Origin: Oryzias latipes
Taxonomy: Eukaryota > Chordata > Actinopteri > Beloniformes > Adrianichthyidae
Direction: 5' to 3'
Assembly (NCBI RefSeq): GCF_002234675.1
Contig: NC_019875.2
Span: forward strand, 29,137,818 to 29,201,817
Length of the DNA: 64,000 nucleotides
Part shown: piece after piece, positions 12,745 through 24,790 of the stretch
How the letters are laid out: each line of letters starts with the position of its first letter
Numbering within the stretch: the stretch's first letter is position 1
The notes under the pieces: model-generated
The model's database searches: none
Seen by the model: the letters and a program-made list of their open reading frames with translations, nothing else
Told to the model about the DNA's origin: nothing
Translations under genes and position numbers: made by a program

Positions 12745-13560
12745 GTACTGAACAGGTGTGAGCTGGGATTATATTGACTTATTTGTTTGTTAGTTTGTTT
12801 GTTAAACTGCAGCATTGACTCTTCAACGAGCGGGCGCGTGCCTAAACTGAACCTCCTTCAGTTTTTCTAGTCTAACAGACTAATTTGGGTTAAAGAGTGA
12901 AAACGCGGATGATGATGATCCATATACCTACCTGCAGTCACGTCATGATCTCAGGTGTTTGTGGATTTTCAAACAAACAGAAAAACGGATTTCTCCAGAA
13001 CCATTTAAGGCAGATTTTGTACTACATGTGTCAGAAAATCAGTATCATCAGGGCCAGTCAGCCAGCCAGTCAGCCAGCCAGCCTGTCCTGTTCAACCTGT
13101 TTCCAAACAACAGACGTTTCTGCTGCACTAAAACTAAGATTCACCTGGAATTCAGTGATTTATTGTCTGTTGGTTGCAGTTTCTACATTTAAATTATGGG
13201 TTATCTCGGAAGCCTTTACTTTTTGCAAACATTTCTAACAAATCCAGGTTAACACAAACACAAATAAAACGAAGTCTTGCAGCATTTCTTTGTGTGTCGT
13301 TTTAATCCAAACACAGAATGAAAGAATCCAATTGGAATGAGTGGCATGTTGGAGGAACAGTGGAGCAGAATGCAGAGATGTTCATTTAGTTCAGGGCAGG
13401 AGCATCTTTTGACCCCTAGATGGCAGCATTGGGTAAGAGAGTGCTGACGTGAGCAGACCATTGACTGAGAACTGGACTGAACATGGTTTTCTTCCGGGTC
13501 AGTTGCTATATTTAGCAAAACGAACAATGACACGTTGGACCCAGACGACGTCAGTAGGCT

Positions 13561-13990
13561 GAATGGTAAATGGCAAATACTTCTATAGCGCTCTATTACC
13601 TTCTAGCCCTTGTGCTTTCCAAGGCACGTTAACGTTGTGAGTGGGGTCATCTGGACCCACTAGACAGTGCGCTGAACCCTTTTTCTTCAATGATTTGTGA
13701 TCTTCACTGGTGTCCATGGATTACATGAAATCCTCTCCACCTTTGTCATGGTAAGGAGAACACGTCAATGTAAGGGGGGGGGGGGGGGTCATTTGGACCC
13801 CACAGGAAAGCACAAGGGTTAGAAGGCCCAAAGTATGTTACAGTCCCATTCACCTATGCACACACATTCACGCCCTGCTGTCAAATACTGGCGCCAACCC
13901 ATAACCACCAGGAGCAATGTGGGGTTCAGTGTCTCGCCCAAGGACACCAAACCTGCGATTGTCCGATCCAAAGTAGGCACCTGTTTGGGC
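13561..13990. repeat. Fish dispersed repeat (GGTAAATGGCAAATACTTCTATAGCGC type) interrupted by a family 2 MITE
   Basis: The left part (13561-13612) with ATGGTAAATGG...TATAGCGCTCTA and right part (13823-13990) with CAGTCCCATTCACC, ACACATTCACGCC, GGAGCAATGTGGGGTTCAGTG and CCAAGGACACC are two halves of one repeat widespread in teleosts. The family 2 MITE between them was inserted later. Confidence 0.65.
13613..13822. mobile_element. MITE family 2 (AACCCTTGTGCTATC ends, about 210 bp)
   Basis: Diverged copy with the conserved core GACAGTGC.CTGAACC, TTCAATGATTTGTGATCTTC, GGTGTCCATGGATTACATG and the GCACAAGGGTT end. Most other copies are flanked by TTAA, which points to a piggyBac-like or other TTAA-specific mobiliser. 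Confidence 0.8.
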
Positions 13991-14169
13991 TGAATTTTGG
14001 GTATCAAAAGAGCAGCTATGAGGTAGATAAAGTTCTAGACAGGGAATTGAGTCTGTTTTAATTTTAGTTGTTTCTATCTTCGGTTGATTGTTGACCTTTT
14101 AATGTCCGACCTGCCGTCAGGTCTTCACCATGTGGGACATTACGCGGTTCTGTCTTTCTCCTCAGAGAG

Positions 14170-15495
14170 ATGTGGTGGCTCCTGGGGGTGCTTGCTGGCT
14201 TGCTGGTTCTCTTCTGCTCCCTGGATGTGTGGTACTTCCTGCGGGTGGCGGCGGTGGCCGTGTGGGCCTGGTTCCAGCCCCCAGTGTGGGACGTCACAGC
14301 CGAGCAAGTCCTGAAGGGCAGGGTCACTCCCCACGACATCGACATGTGCCACATGAACAACGCCCGCTACCTGCGGGAATGCGACTTTGCCCGGATCGCT
14401 CTCTACGTTCGTAACGGCGTGTTCAAGGCCCTCCGAGCTCTCAAAGCTTCGATGGTGGTGGGCGCCACCACCATCCGGTACCGCAGAGCTCTGTGCATAG
14501 CGGAGGGCTACGAGCTGCGTAGTCGTATTGTGACCTGGGACGACAAAGCCTTTTTCCTGGAGCAACAGTTTGTGTCGTCCAAAGACGGGTTCGTGTGCGC
14601 CGTCATGTACTGCAAGCAGAGCGTGATCCGCAGTAGCCCGGACAAGATCATGCAGCATCTGTGCAAACGGAAGGTAAAGAGCAACCCCTGATGCTCATTT
14701 GACATTTGATCCAAGAAGTGTTACTTCAGGTCATCGAGTCCCACTGGATCTATTTCCCAGAGGTCTACTTCACTATGATGATGCCGGTTTTACCCAACCT
14801 AAAAAAAATACCTGTGTCGTTTTCTAGGACATAGTTTCTGCAGAGTGGCACGAGTTCATCAGAAACCCCAAACCCCCCTTCCCATCACCCAAATGGGAGC
14901 ACTGTGTTTGCTTACAATCCCTCACACCCCCAACCTATCATTACCAGTGCAACAACAATATTGTAGCTATCCAGACGTCCAGTTTAGATCCAGATTCCAG
15001 CTCAGACCAGGAAAACAAAGACGTTCATGGATCTATTTGTCTATTTGGACGCATCAGAATGGAGCGGAGCAGGAAGCTTGTGACCCGTCCAGTGTATTTT
15101 CTACTTCACAAATATTATGTGATCCCTTTAGGAGTTAATCCTGACCAAGAAGAAGGCAGGGATCCCCAGTTTAGTTTAGTCTGTTTAATTAGTTCAGTTT
15201 AGAATTTTCCTATTCAATTCTATGTATTCATGATCCTTGTGATTTAATGTTTACTGTACAATTACCGGTACCAAGCCCATTGAGAAGACTGTTGTTGGGA
15301 CTTTTGGCTAGATATGTAAAATTGAATTGAATGATGGTAATTCCTTCCATGGTAGTGGGTCTTTGACCTGTGCTTTGCTTCATGCAGGTGGAGTGTCCAG
15401 AGTTTCCAGAGGACCTGAAGCACTGGGTCAACTTCATATCTGCCAGCAGCCAGGCCCTCCGAGCGGAGAGTGGCCACGACGACAAAAACAAATGA
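14170..15495 (+). CDS. them6: THEM6-like gene, copy A (two coding exons, 203 aa)
   Basis: Thioesterase superfamily member 6-like protein, a hotdog-fold protein known in mammals as a membrane-associated factor of lipid metabolism; catalysis is not established. Coding exons are 14170-14673 and 15388-15495, with donor AAG|GTAAAG and acceptor TGCAG|GTGGAG, joining in phase 0. Residues 1-25 form a hydrophobic N-terminal segment followed by LDVWYFLR, which matches human THEM6. The hotdog core holds [15 protein letters not shown], the [11 protein letters not shown] strand, a [14 protein letters not shown] strand and a DGFV segment. Exon 2 encodes the conserved tail [12 protein letters not shown] and [10 protein letters not shown]. 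The start follows acceptor CTCAG at 14161-14165, so an upstream leader exon exists. Length fits the family (human 208 aa). A second copy lies tail to tail at 18278-19793. An AATAAA at about 15783 may end the transcript. Confidence 0.93.
14765..15140 (+). mobile_element. MITE family 1 copy in THEM6-A intron
   Basis: The blocks TTTTCTAGGACATAGTTTC, TTTAGATCCAGATTCCAGCT and ACAAAGACGTTCATGGATC are present; the copy lies between the two coding exons of THEM6-A and lacks the right end. Confidence 0.75.
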
Positions 15496-15799
15496 TCGGT
15501 CTTTAAGTCTTCAGGGAAAAACGTCTACCTTCTCCTCCGTAGGACTCGACTTTAACCACTGTGCCTCCATTTTGCACTGAAAGATAAGCTTTTCTTTGGT
15601 TCACAGGAGGAACTACAGATGTAGTAGTTTCAGAAAATGTTTCTAACTTTTTAAGTCCTCTTGAATCTGTTTCTTCATTTAGTTTGTTTACATCAATAAG
15701 AACAAGCCGTCTAACTCCAATCTCACGTGAATTCAGACCTATTTCCAACATGTAAACAGTATAAAGGAGGGTGACAATGTAAAATAAATGTTGAAAACA

Positions 15800-17604
15800 A
15801 GAGTAGCAATTGTAGAAAATGTAGTGGAATTGGTTTGCTGTCTAAAACTCGGCGTGTTTACTATTCACAACACCTAAAAATCCTGGACAACCACGCCCAC
15901 TGCCTCTTTTTTTAGGTGTTTCAGTCATTCGCCTTTGCAGAATATGAGCTGTGCTGTGTTTTTGGACCCACTGAGTTGATCGAGTGAAGTGATCCGGGAT
16001 TCTTGTCGTTTTATGCTGCTTCTATGACAGAATCATGGGAAATGTAGCTTAAACTGATGAGTGTAATTACATTTCTTATGCAGCTGTAGAATGTTTCCAT
16101 CAACTAAGACTACTGAATCAGTAACTCTACTTTTAGTGTGGTTACTGTGGATGAGACTCATGATAAAGCTGCAGCAGATGTCTTCCTTTGCTGCGTCAAA
16201 GAGATCTGCTGTTTTTTTCTCTGTTTTTCCCGCAGGCTGGATGTCTTCTCTGCAGGATTTCTACATTGAAATAAGTGTTGAAAAACATAATAATCTGCTG
16301 CAACAAGTCCAACTACTCCTAAAGCCAATAAGTACATTTTGGGCATGTTGCACAAATGAAAATTGGTCTTGGAAAATGTGTGGAAAATGTTGTATGTGTA
16401 TAAATTCAAAGCAAAACTCAAAGAACACGTAAATTAACGAAGGACATGAACTGTGCGTGATTATTGCGATGTTTATATGCAATTCATTAGAGCCTCAATT
16501 GCGTAATTTTACCATGGCATGTGCGCTAAGCGATAAAAGTTATACGTCTGTGGTACATGCAGATGCATGTTGATGATTTGCTGAAATTTTTTGCTACAGC
16601 TCTCCACAAATTAACCAAAATGCATAAAAAATTAGATCCGAAATTAGACCCGAAAAGCTTCACATCTAAACTGATCACAATTCTAACAAAAACACAAAGT
16701 GGTTTCCATTTCATTTTTAATTTAAACAGGATAAATAAAATCTGATAAATAGTTTTCAGGACATCAAACTGAATAACAGATGGAAAATAAATAAATAAAC
16801 ACACAAACTTCTGTCTTCAGACTGGATTTCCAGGTCAGTGCATTAACATGAAGAGCAATTTTCTTTTTAAATGTTTAAAACACATTACATTACTTTGGTC
16901 AAAAGATAAGTTCTGATAAGAAGAAGAAGGCTGCACAGTTTCAAATATTTTCCTTGAAAGCAGCATCTAAACATTCAGATTTTCTTGTGCGTTTCAGCTT
17001 TTCCAAAGCTCTCTGCAAACACCTTTTCAGTCCGTCCGTCAGAACTGGAACAACTCATGCATCTTCATCCACTGAAAAGCTGCAGCTCATTCCAACAACA
17101 AACCAAATACTCTGTAGATAAATGGACCCTTTAAAATTAAATATTCCCTTCCGGTTTCTTCCCAAAACAACAACTTGTGCAAAAAATACTGAAGGGAGAA
17201 ATAAAACACATGTAAGTACAGTACAGACTCAGCATAACAATTCAAGCATTTCATTAAATTTAACTCTCTGTCTTTTTGTGGTAAAAATACACTTCTCTTT
17301 TATGGTAAACTACGAGAAACAGGCACAAAAATATTGTGATTGTTTTGAAACATGCACTAATGTCGGTGGAAGGGTCACTTTAGAGCTACATGCTGTTTTT
17401 GAAGAACCTTTTGCTAAATGAGAATATAAATCCATTCATTTCAAAAGTCTTCAAAGTCAACAGAAAAAAGAGAAATCTAGGATACAGGTTGACTTTTCTT
17501 TCTTTTAATTTCTGTTTTTAAACACCCTAAATCTCCGTGTTTAGCTGTCGTGATCATTTATAGACAAAACAGCAGGGTAGATCCAAATGAGATATGTGGA
17601 ATGT
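15800..17604. other. Intergenic sequence between the convergent THEM6 genes
   Basis: Holds the dispersed repeat at 16260-16530 and otherwise no recognised feature; 3' UTR of either gene may extend into it. Confidence 0.45.
16260..16530 (-). repeat. Dispersed repeat, copy 2
   Basis: Inverted, diverged copy of the repeat at 3005-3260. Shared blocks are ATTCATTA, TATATGCAATTC and GTGCGTGATTATTGCG. It lies between the 3' ends of the two THEM6 genes. Confidence 0.55.
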
Positions 17605-18208
17605 TTAAAGGGCCTATACCATACAAAATCAACTTTTCTATGATGTTCATTCCTCACTATAAACAACCCCAAAGCGGTATTTCTGATCCATTCATGCATC
17701 TGAGTTTTTCTCTAAAAACCTGCTCTCTGAGCACCAGCCCCTCCAAACCCATGAAAATGAGCGGTTCCTTACATTGTGACATCACAAACGGAGGAACCGC
17801 CCCTTCCAGGAAGAGTCTGTCCTGCCAGCTCCGCCCCCCGGCCTAATACACACCCACTTTCTCCATGGAGCTAGCGGTGATCGGCTAAACGCTTTCAGTT
17901 TATGTGTACAATCTGCACATCCATCTTTGCAAAAGTTCGGACGTTGTTTGTTTTCGTGGGAGAACCACAGACACGCTGCCGAGGCCGACTCTACGTTGAG
18001 GTCATGAAATGGGCGGCACCTACATGGTGCGAAAGGCGGAGCCTCAGAGATCGAGTTGTCTTACTTCCAGTTAGGGAAATGAACTGCAAAAATAACTCAT
18101 ACATCATAAAACAAATGGTTCTTTAGTGTGCCAAAGGTAATATATGATCATAAATATGGATATAGTTTACTTTGAAAGGCTTAAGGAAGCATGATATAGG
18201 CCCTTTAA
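17605..18208. mobile_element. TTAA-flanked MITE (AAGGGCCTATA ends, about 600 bp)
   Basis: TTAAAGGGCCTATACCATA at the left mirrors GATATAGGCCCTTTAA at the right; TTAA lies at both edges. It contains GTGACATCACAAACGGAGG and a GC-rich centre but no transposase. It lies just beyond the 3' end of THEM6-B and may contribute to its 3' UTR. Confidence 0.85.
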
Positions 18209-18277
18209 TCTTTCTAATCGGTTTCTGAGTATTCTAAAGACGTGTGGACACTGGCGGATGTGGTGTGGCGGTGTGCT

Positions 18278-19793
18278 TCACTTGTTCTTGTTGTCCAGCC
18301 CGCTCTCGGCTCTCAGGGCCTGACTGCTGGCGGTGATGAAGCTGATCCAATGTTTCAGCTCCTCTGGAAACTCGGGGCACTCGATCTGCGCACAAAGACA
18401 AAAAACGGTTTCTCAGTTAAAGACGCACTCCACCAGTTTTGGAGCTATTTTAAAAATGTTTTTGTTTTTTACTGTGATGAAGCCGTTTTTAGACTAAAAC
18501 AAAAAACCTGTGTCGTTTTCTTGGAACGTAATTTCTGCATTAGTTCGTTTGAAAGTCCCCTTTGATTTTGGGCGGGACCCTTGGCGCAGAGAGACTCTCC
18601 CTTCTCTTCCCATCATCCAACATTTGAGCTTTCTGTTTACACGCTCCCCTGCTAGCTTACAGCCCCTCAGAACTCCTAGCTAACATTTACGATGCAACAA
18701 TTTTAGCTATCCAGTCGTACAGTTTAGATCCAGATTCCACCTCAGGCGAGGAAAACAAAGACATTAATGGATCTATTTGTCTGCAGGTGGATGCATCAGA
18801 ACGGGGCGGAGCCTGGGACTCGTGGCCCCGCCCAGCGTATTTTCTATATCGCAAATACAATATTTTTCAAACTGCATTATTTCATCTGTTCCTGACATTT
18901 GAATACAGAATTACTCAGAAATGCTTTTATTAAGCTTAATTTTCTTTATAAATATCCTAGAACATGTTAAAAACTAAAAACAACATTTTCATCAGAGTGG
19001 GACTTTACAAAGTTATTTTAATTAACGCAAATACAACAAATAGATGTTCGTATGACTCACAAAACAAACTATTTTGGGAATCTCAATGAAAAGATCTCCA
19101 TATTGTTTATGAATAGCAGACAATTATTTGTCAGAAAACTACTTTGTAAAGCCAAAAACTGTAATACTATTTCAAAAGGAAATTCAGTGAGGTTTTTTTA
19201 ATAGAGTTTCAAGTAAAAGAAAAAACTATATATATTTTTTTCTAATTGAACTTGAAGATTTGTTCCCCAATACTGCAAACACAACTGACCTTTGCTTGGC
19301 AGACAAACTCAATGATCCTCTCTGGGCTGCAGCGCACCACATTCTGCCTGCAAAGCATGACCGCTGACACAAAGCCATCCTTCTTGGACACGAAACGCTG
19401 CTCCAGGTAAAACGCTTTCTCATCCCATCCCAGCACTTTGGTCCGAATCTCAAAAGGCTCTCTAAAATCCAAAGAGCGCCGGTACCGGATGGTGGAGGCC
19501 CCCACCACCATTCTGGCCCCCAGCTTGCACGAGGCCATGAACAGCCCGTTTCTCATGTAGTGGTGGAAGCGAGCAAAGTCACATTCCCTTAAATATCTGG
19601 AGTTGTTCATGTGGCCCAAGTAGTCCAGGTCGTGCAGGAGGACCATGCCATCGAAGCGCTGCTCGGCTAGAATGTCCCTGATTCTGGGCTGGAACCAGGC
19701 CTGGAAAAACACCAGGGCCCCCCGCAGGAAGTACCACACATCTAGGTTGCAGAAGAGCAACAGGAGGGCGCTCAGCACCAGCAGCAGCAGCAT
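18278..19793 (-). CDS. them6: THEM6-like gene, copy B (two coding exons, 203 aa)
   Basis: Second THEM6-like hotdog protein, convergent with copy A. Coding exons on the minus strand are 19793-19290 and 18385-18278, with donor AAAG|GTCAG and acceptor GCGCAG|ATCGAG. Exon sizes (504 and 108 nt) are identical to copy A. The protein opens with a leucine-rich membrane segment, then [61 protein letters not shown] and a tail ending SGLDNKNK. The LAEQRF and LGWD motifs are closer to human THEM6 than those of copy A. The ATG at 19793 was chosen because an acceptor (TTCCAG) lies four bases upstream; further upstream in-frame ATG codons would be intronic. The two copies have diverged clearly at the protein level, so the duplication is not recent. 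Both look intact. Confidence 0.92.
18415..19015 (+). mobile_element. MITE family 1 copy in THEM6-B intron
   Basis: Nearly full-length copy between the two coding exons of THEM6-B, ending ATCAGAGTGGGACTTT at about 19010. The left end starts TTAAAGACGCACTCCACCAG, a variant of the consensus. Orientation is opposite to the gene. Confidence 0.75.
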
Positions 19794-20718
19794 CGCTCTG
19801 GAACAGACATGCAAAGCGATAAATGAACACTTCCCAGCCTTATACACACATATCTACATGTCATAACACCATACACACACGAGCTTTTGTCAGGCTGTTG
19901 ACTATTTCTTTCACAAAGAGAAGAACCACACAGGAAATGAGAAATTCTATTAGACTTCTGCAGAAGGAGAAGCCCGTCTGTCACAGCGCAAACTGCAACA
20001 GAGGAGTTCTGTCTTCCTGTTTTTATTGTAGGCTGGGCTTGATTACACGAAAGTGGGTCATTCAATTGGGCAGAACAGGAACATCATGTCTGGTAAAATC
20101 ACCACTTTGCACATCAGTGTTTTTCTCACTGAAAGACAGAACTGAGACACAATCCTTTTAGGGTGAGAACAGCGTGGGATCAAATGATAACTCAACACTT
20201 TCAGCACAGCTGCTCCTCTTTTGAGGAATCAACCGGATGGAGTCTGACTCTAGTGGACTAGGAAGTGGACTAGGCTTACAGCTGAGGTCAGTCTGGGTGA
20301 CCCAGAGCCACGTCTTTAATGATGCTGCTATTTAAGCTGCTGGGGGGTCATTTTAGGATCGTCTTCCTCACTGTACATCAGTTCTCCGTCTTTCACTCCT
20401 CGTGTTGTTACGACTCTGAAGTTGGCTTCCTGTTCACAGCTTCTGGACTGCTGGACCTGGACTGCTCAAATCAGGATTCAGTTTTGCATCATATAGTAAA
20501 GAATAAATTAAACACAGCCTCTGATTTGTTAAAATTACAAATAGAATGATTTTATGTAGTTGATGCATTTAAAATTATAGATATACTTTTTGTGCTTCAG
20601 TCTGCCCATTGTGGGGTGAGCTGTATTGTAGGCAGACGACACAAATTCACAATATGGGAGGCAACAGAAGTTCCAAACAACAAATATTTATTTTTTAATC
20701 CTGGTTTGAGCAGTCCAG

Positions 20719-22113
20719 GGGGGTATTCTAGAAGGCAGGTTTAAACTAGCCTGACTTTAATCCTGAACTCTGGCTGAAATCCACCTGAATTTGCTTACTC
20801 TGGGTATGTCGGTTCCAACAGACCGGACATGAGTTGGCGTATTTACGCTCGACTTGGTAACCCTGGGTTAATGCGGGTGCACAGCAAGTACATACCAATG
20901 TCACCATGGAAACGAGTGGAGAACAAAAGAGAGCGCTATACTTCAGTGAGACGGAGTCTGAGATTTTATTGACGGCGTATGAAGATTATACGCCCATCAA
21001 AAAAGTAATATGGCTGCATCATCAAAAGAAAGAGTTTCTGCTTGGAGAAAAAGAACGGACAAAGTAAACGCACAAATTTCTGATCTTATTTTCATTGTGA
21101 CGCATATATATATTTAACTTATCCAATTTTGCCAACTTAAATGAAATACTTCTATTGGTAACAAGTAATTGAGTTAAATTTATTCAACTTAATTTCTTAC
21201 GTCTATAAAACTTCATTAGTGTTTATACAACTCAAATTTACATATTTTTCTAACTAAATGTCATTACTCCAATTCAATTAATCTTTTTTTCATCTTAATT
21301 AATTATAATTCTTGAACTCTCAAATGTCTAAGTTTGAGCTGGCAGATATTCTCATTTTTATAACAATGAAAAGGAAGAAACAATATTCACAGAAGATTCA
21401 CATTCATTTACCAGTTTTGTCATTACATCACTTGACAGTAGGGGTGCTATATAAACTCATCATCTTCTCCCTCCCTCCCTCTCACTCATGGTGCAGAGAC
21501 TTAAGCATAGTAGGAAAAAATTACTCGGTAAAACACAGTAAAACAGCTAAACGACTAAACACATTTGGTCAAAAACCCACACTTAAACCCAAATCCGTCC
21601 AGACACGCAAAGGGAATGGTATCCCACAATCCCTTGCGGTGCCGATCTAACAGCAGCACCAAAGTTACACCTACTTAATTGAATTAATTTGAATGAAAGT
21701 AAAATAACTGTCTGAAAACTATGTGTTATTTTTTAAGCTGACTTAACTAAAAAAATGATTTATCTTAACTGAAGCAAATAATTAAGTTAGATCAAAGTAA
21801 AAGAGTTTATTTTTCCAACATCCATACGTGGTCTTATCACCCTCTCATGGTGGAAAAAGTATTATCTGAGCTTCTTCATCCACTAAATCATCTTCAAATG
21901 GACACGCCATGCTGCTTCACCTCTCTGAAAACAAACTAACCTTCAACTAAACCTGCTCCAAACCAGGTTATGTTCAGAGCATGAGTTGCTAAGGCAACTT
22001 GACCTACCCTGAGACATACCTCCATTTCTGGAACCGAAAGCTTAGGTTATTAACTTCCTTAGCCTCAAACTTACCAAGGGAGCTAGCCTAAACCTGCTTT
22101 CTGGAATACCCCC
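20719..22113. mobile_element. Harbinger-like DNA transposon remnant
   Basis: Inverted ends GGGGGTATTCTAGAAGGCAG (20719) and, at the right, the reverse complement GGGGGTATTCCAGAAAGCAG (ending 22113), with CAG on both sides as a 3 bp target duplication. Ends, duplication size and the internal Myb-like frame fit PIF/Harbinger elements of fish. The nuclease gene is absent, and an AT-rich block (about 21100-21800) with repeated ACTTAA/TTAAGT motifs may be a further insertion. The element interrupts a repeat with TAATCCTGGTTTGAGCAGT, which recurs at about 22260. Confidence 0.82.
20906..21067 (+). pseudogene. Myb/SANT-like DNA-binding protein fragment of the Harbinger element
   Basis: A 53-codon frame beginning METSGEQKRALYFSETES and continuing with EILLTAYEDY resembles the N-terminal helix of the Myb-like accessory protein of Harbinger transposons. 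It stops after about half the domain, so it is truncated by an in-frame stop. Confidence 0.6.
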
Positions 22114-23377
22114 CAGGTCCAGCGGTTTTTTAATAGGACCCGGTCTGATGTGGACTCAGTGCGTAAAATGCGATGAACTGATCCAATTTCACATTTTCAG
22201 ATGGTGTCACTAATCAGAGGCTGCATTTAATGTATTCTTTACTATCTAAATCATAATTTAATCCTGGTTTGAGCAGTAAGTCTTGTGGTTTTGAACAGGA
22301 CCTGGTCCTAGGTGGTCTTAGTGTGAAAAATGCAGTGGGATGGACCTTTGGCGCCCTCGCCAATCAGAAGCTGTGAACAGGAAGCCCACTTTAGTGTCGA
22401 CATGTTGTTTTAACAGATACTAATGTGCATATGTCTTGTGTAATAACTGCTATTTTCTGTCTCTTTCCTGTCCTCAGACCCATAAACAGTCATGGGTGAG
22501 TCATGAGTCTGTTTCTGCTGCAGCTTTTCCTCATTTTCTAACATTTTAGAAGAAATTTTGTGATGTAACATCTTTGTAGTTTGAGCTATTTTTTTTAAAT
22601 ACATTAAAGGATATTTGCCTTTATTGAAATCAGGTTGATTTAAAACCTACAAATCTAATTAATGAAGTCAATATTTTTAGCTTTCTCTGCAGGTCTGGTT
22701 AAATTTGAGCTTTATTAATACACTAAATGTAATGTTGGAAGAAGGCCTGCGCTTTGACCTTAGCTATGACACAGCAGTTTTATTTAAGAATCGTTCTCCG
22801 TCATTTCTGACTATTAGATCCAGCGTTAAGCCCGTTATGAGCCCTTCAACCTTGAGAGGACTGGGAGGCCAAAGCCGGCCCGCACAGATGAATTTATGCT
22901 AGCTAAACAAGTGCGTGAAGCTGCGGTCGGCCTTCAGGATGAGCGATGCAAAAAAAAGAAAACCGGCAACTTTTCCAAATCCCAAACGCAAATAACAGAC
23001 ATTAAAAAGGAAAAAAGACGGAAGCGTTTTTATAATTCAGCAAGACTCACCGTTCAAGCCGAATAAAGTTGTGCTAAAGCATAAGATGGAACTTCAAGAA
23101 ACCGGTAAAATCCATGTAGATGACTTCCTGGTGCGTGACGACGTACGATTTCATTGGTCAGCTCGTTGGCATGGTTACTTGGAGTTTTCGCAGGACGAGA
23201 CGTCACTGCTTTTGTGTTTGTCTATGGCAGCTGGGGACGGCTGTTGCGTCTGTCGTGTAAACACGGACGTTTCACGATCATATCAGTGTTTTCCTGCTTA
23301 TTGCCGATGCTGTACACACCTGAATACCGATTCTAGAGGAGAAAAAAAGGTTTTATAGTAAGAAGAAAATGTTTTTG
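22114..23377. other. Intergenic stretch
   Basis: A repeat with CCTGGTTTGAGCAGTAAG (about 22260) echoes the flank of the Harbinger insertion. Short frames at 22705-22902 and 23071-23358 show no domain. No gene is called. Confidence 0.45.
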
Positions 23378-24790
23378 AAGGATAATTTTGATTTGATTTG
23401 AAATGGTTTATTTCAAGCAATCAAATAGAAATGATACACAAGAACAATATAATCATCAGTTATACATTCATACAGTAACTAATCAAACTTAGGATAATTA
23501 GACATAATTAATAAATATTGCTTGAAAGGGAGTGGAAAGAAGCGAACTTATATAATCCCACCCCGTTATACTATAACCATTTTATTACATGATTTATCAA
23601 TATCCGGTTCCTAGGTTTTATCAGACAGAATTAATAATCATAAGGTATCAATAAAGCACATGACAAAGATGAATTACTTAAGTACTACGTCAAAAATAAC
23701 TATTTTAGAAATCAACATGGCAAATGCAGCATCTGAAATATATGCACATTATGTTACTTTTAAAAGGCATGCTTTAAAACATAATACTATATCAGTAAAA
23801 TAGACACAACACTGTTTCAGGAATTTTCATAGCAAAAATTTCATCAAGTATCAAAAGTTAAAAACATGTGCAAAGTTATGCTACATTAGGAAAGATTTTT
23901 GAATCAATTTATCAATTTTAGGAGCTAGTGAAGTACTATCATCAAAAGTCAATCAATTTAACAATTTTCAAAGGTGATTAATCATTTGTTTTACTCTTTT
24001 TTTATTTTTTTTTTGTATTTTTTTTTTATATAATAAAGTAATGCTGTGGGGGAAAAATAAAAAGGGTCCATAAACTGTCGAATTGTCCAAGGTTGGCATT
24101 TCTTCTTCTACTGATAACAGCCGATTTTCTTGGTTTAAACAGTTAATAGTTTTCTTCCATGTTATGTCTGCAGACATTAGATTCAGGTCCATATCCTTCT
24201 TCAGCTGATATCAGCTGCGGTGAAAGTTGAGGTCAAGTTGTCTGCATGTCAGAACTCTGCTGTTATTCAGGTTACGTCAGACATACAGAGAAAGTGATGA
24301 TTCCAGGTGTCATATTTCTTGAAATTATTTGGCTCTTTGATTTATTACTCCACGTTGTTTCAGACAACCGTAATCAAGCACTTCTCAAAGTCCTTCATGG
24401 TGTTCACGACCAGAACCTTGGACCGGTCCTCTGGACCGAGCGGTTTGACGTAAATCTTGCAGCCTTTAACCTAAGTGTTCTCAATCTGCTTACGCTTCCT
24501 GAGAAGCCGTGCATGTTTTGAGATTTCAGCATTCCTTCTGGTCAGATGGTCGTTCAGATAAACAGCCGAACCTTTCAGTTGTTTCCTTTGGTTCATCAAA
24601 GCTAGCTTGTGTTTGTGATTCACAAACCTGATGAGGATCGCTGGTTTATCCGTCTCCTTTCTCCTGGGGAGCAGGTGGCAGGTCTCGATGGTATTGAGAT
24701 CCAGGGAAATCCCTTTAGATGTGAGAAATGAAAGTATTTGCTGTTCCAGCGATAAGACTTCAAAAACATGTTCTTTTATCAACTAAAATC
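23378..24790 (-). mobile_element. LINE (L1-like non-LTR retrotransposon) fragment
   Basis: In minus orientation an ORF1-like frame (24782-24471) is followed by a long AT-rich tail ending near 23378 with the ATAATCCCACCCC..TTATATAA region and repeated ATCAAAT. No reverse transcriptase was recognised, so the element is internally deleted or is a non-autonomous derivative. Confidence 0.6.
24370..24782 (-). pseudogene. LINE ORF1-like nucleic-acid-binding protein, frameshifted
   Basis: The frame at 24782-24471 holds ETCHLLPRRKETDKPAILIR, then FVNHKHK, VYLNDHLTRRNAEISKHAR and LLRKRKQI, the pattern of the C-terminal domain of LINE ORF1 proteins (a proline-rich PAIL/VIxF core followed by NExLT). The expected continuation, CKIYVKPLG and KVLVVNTMKDFEK, appears further on (about 24455-24370) in another frame, so at least one frameshift separates them. 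Assignment to a particular clade is uncertain. Confidence 0.6.
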
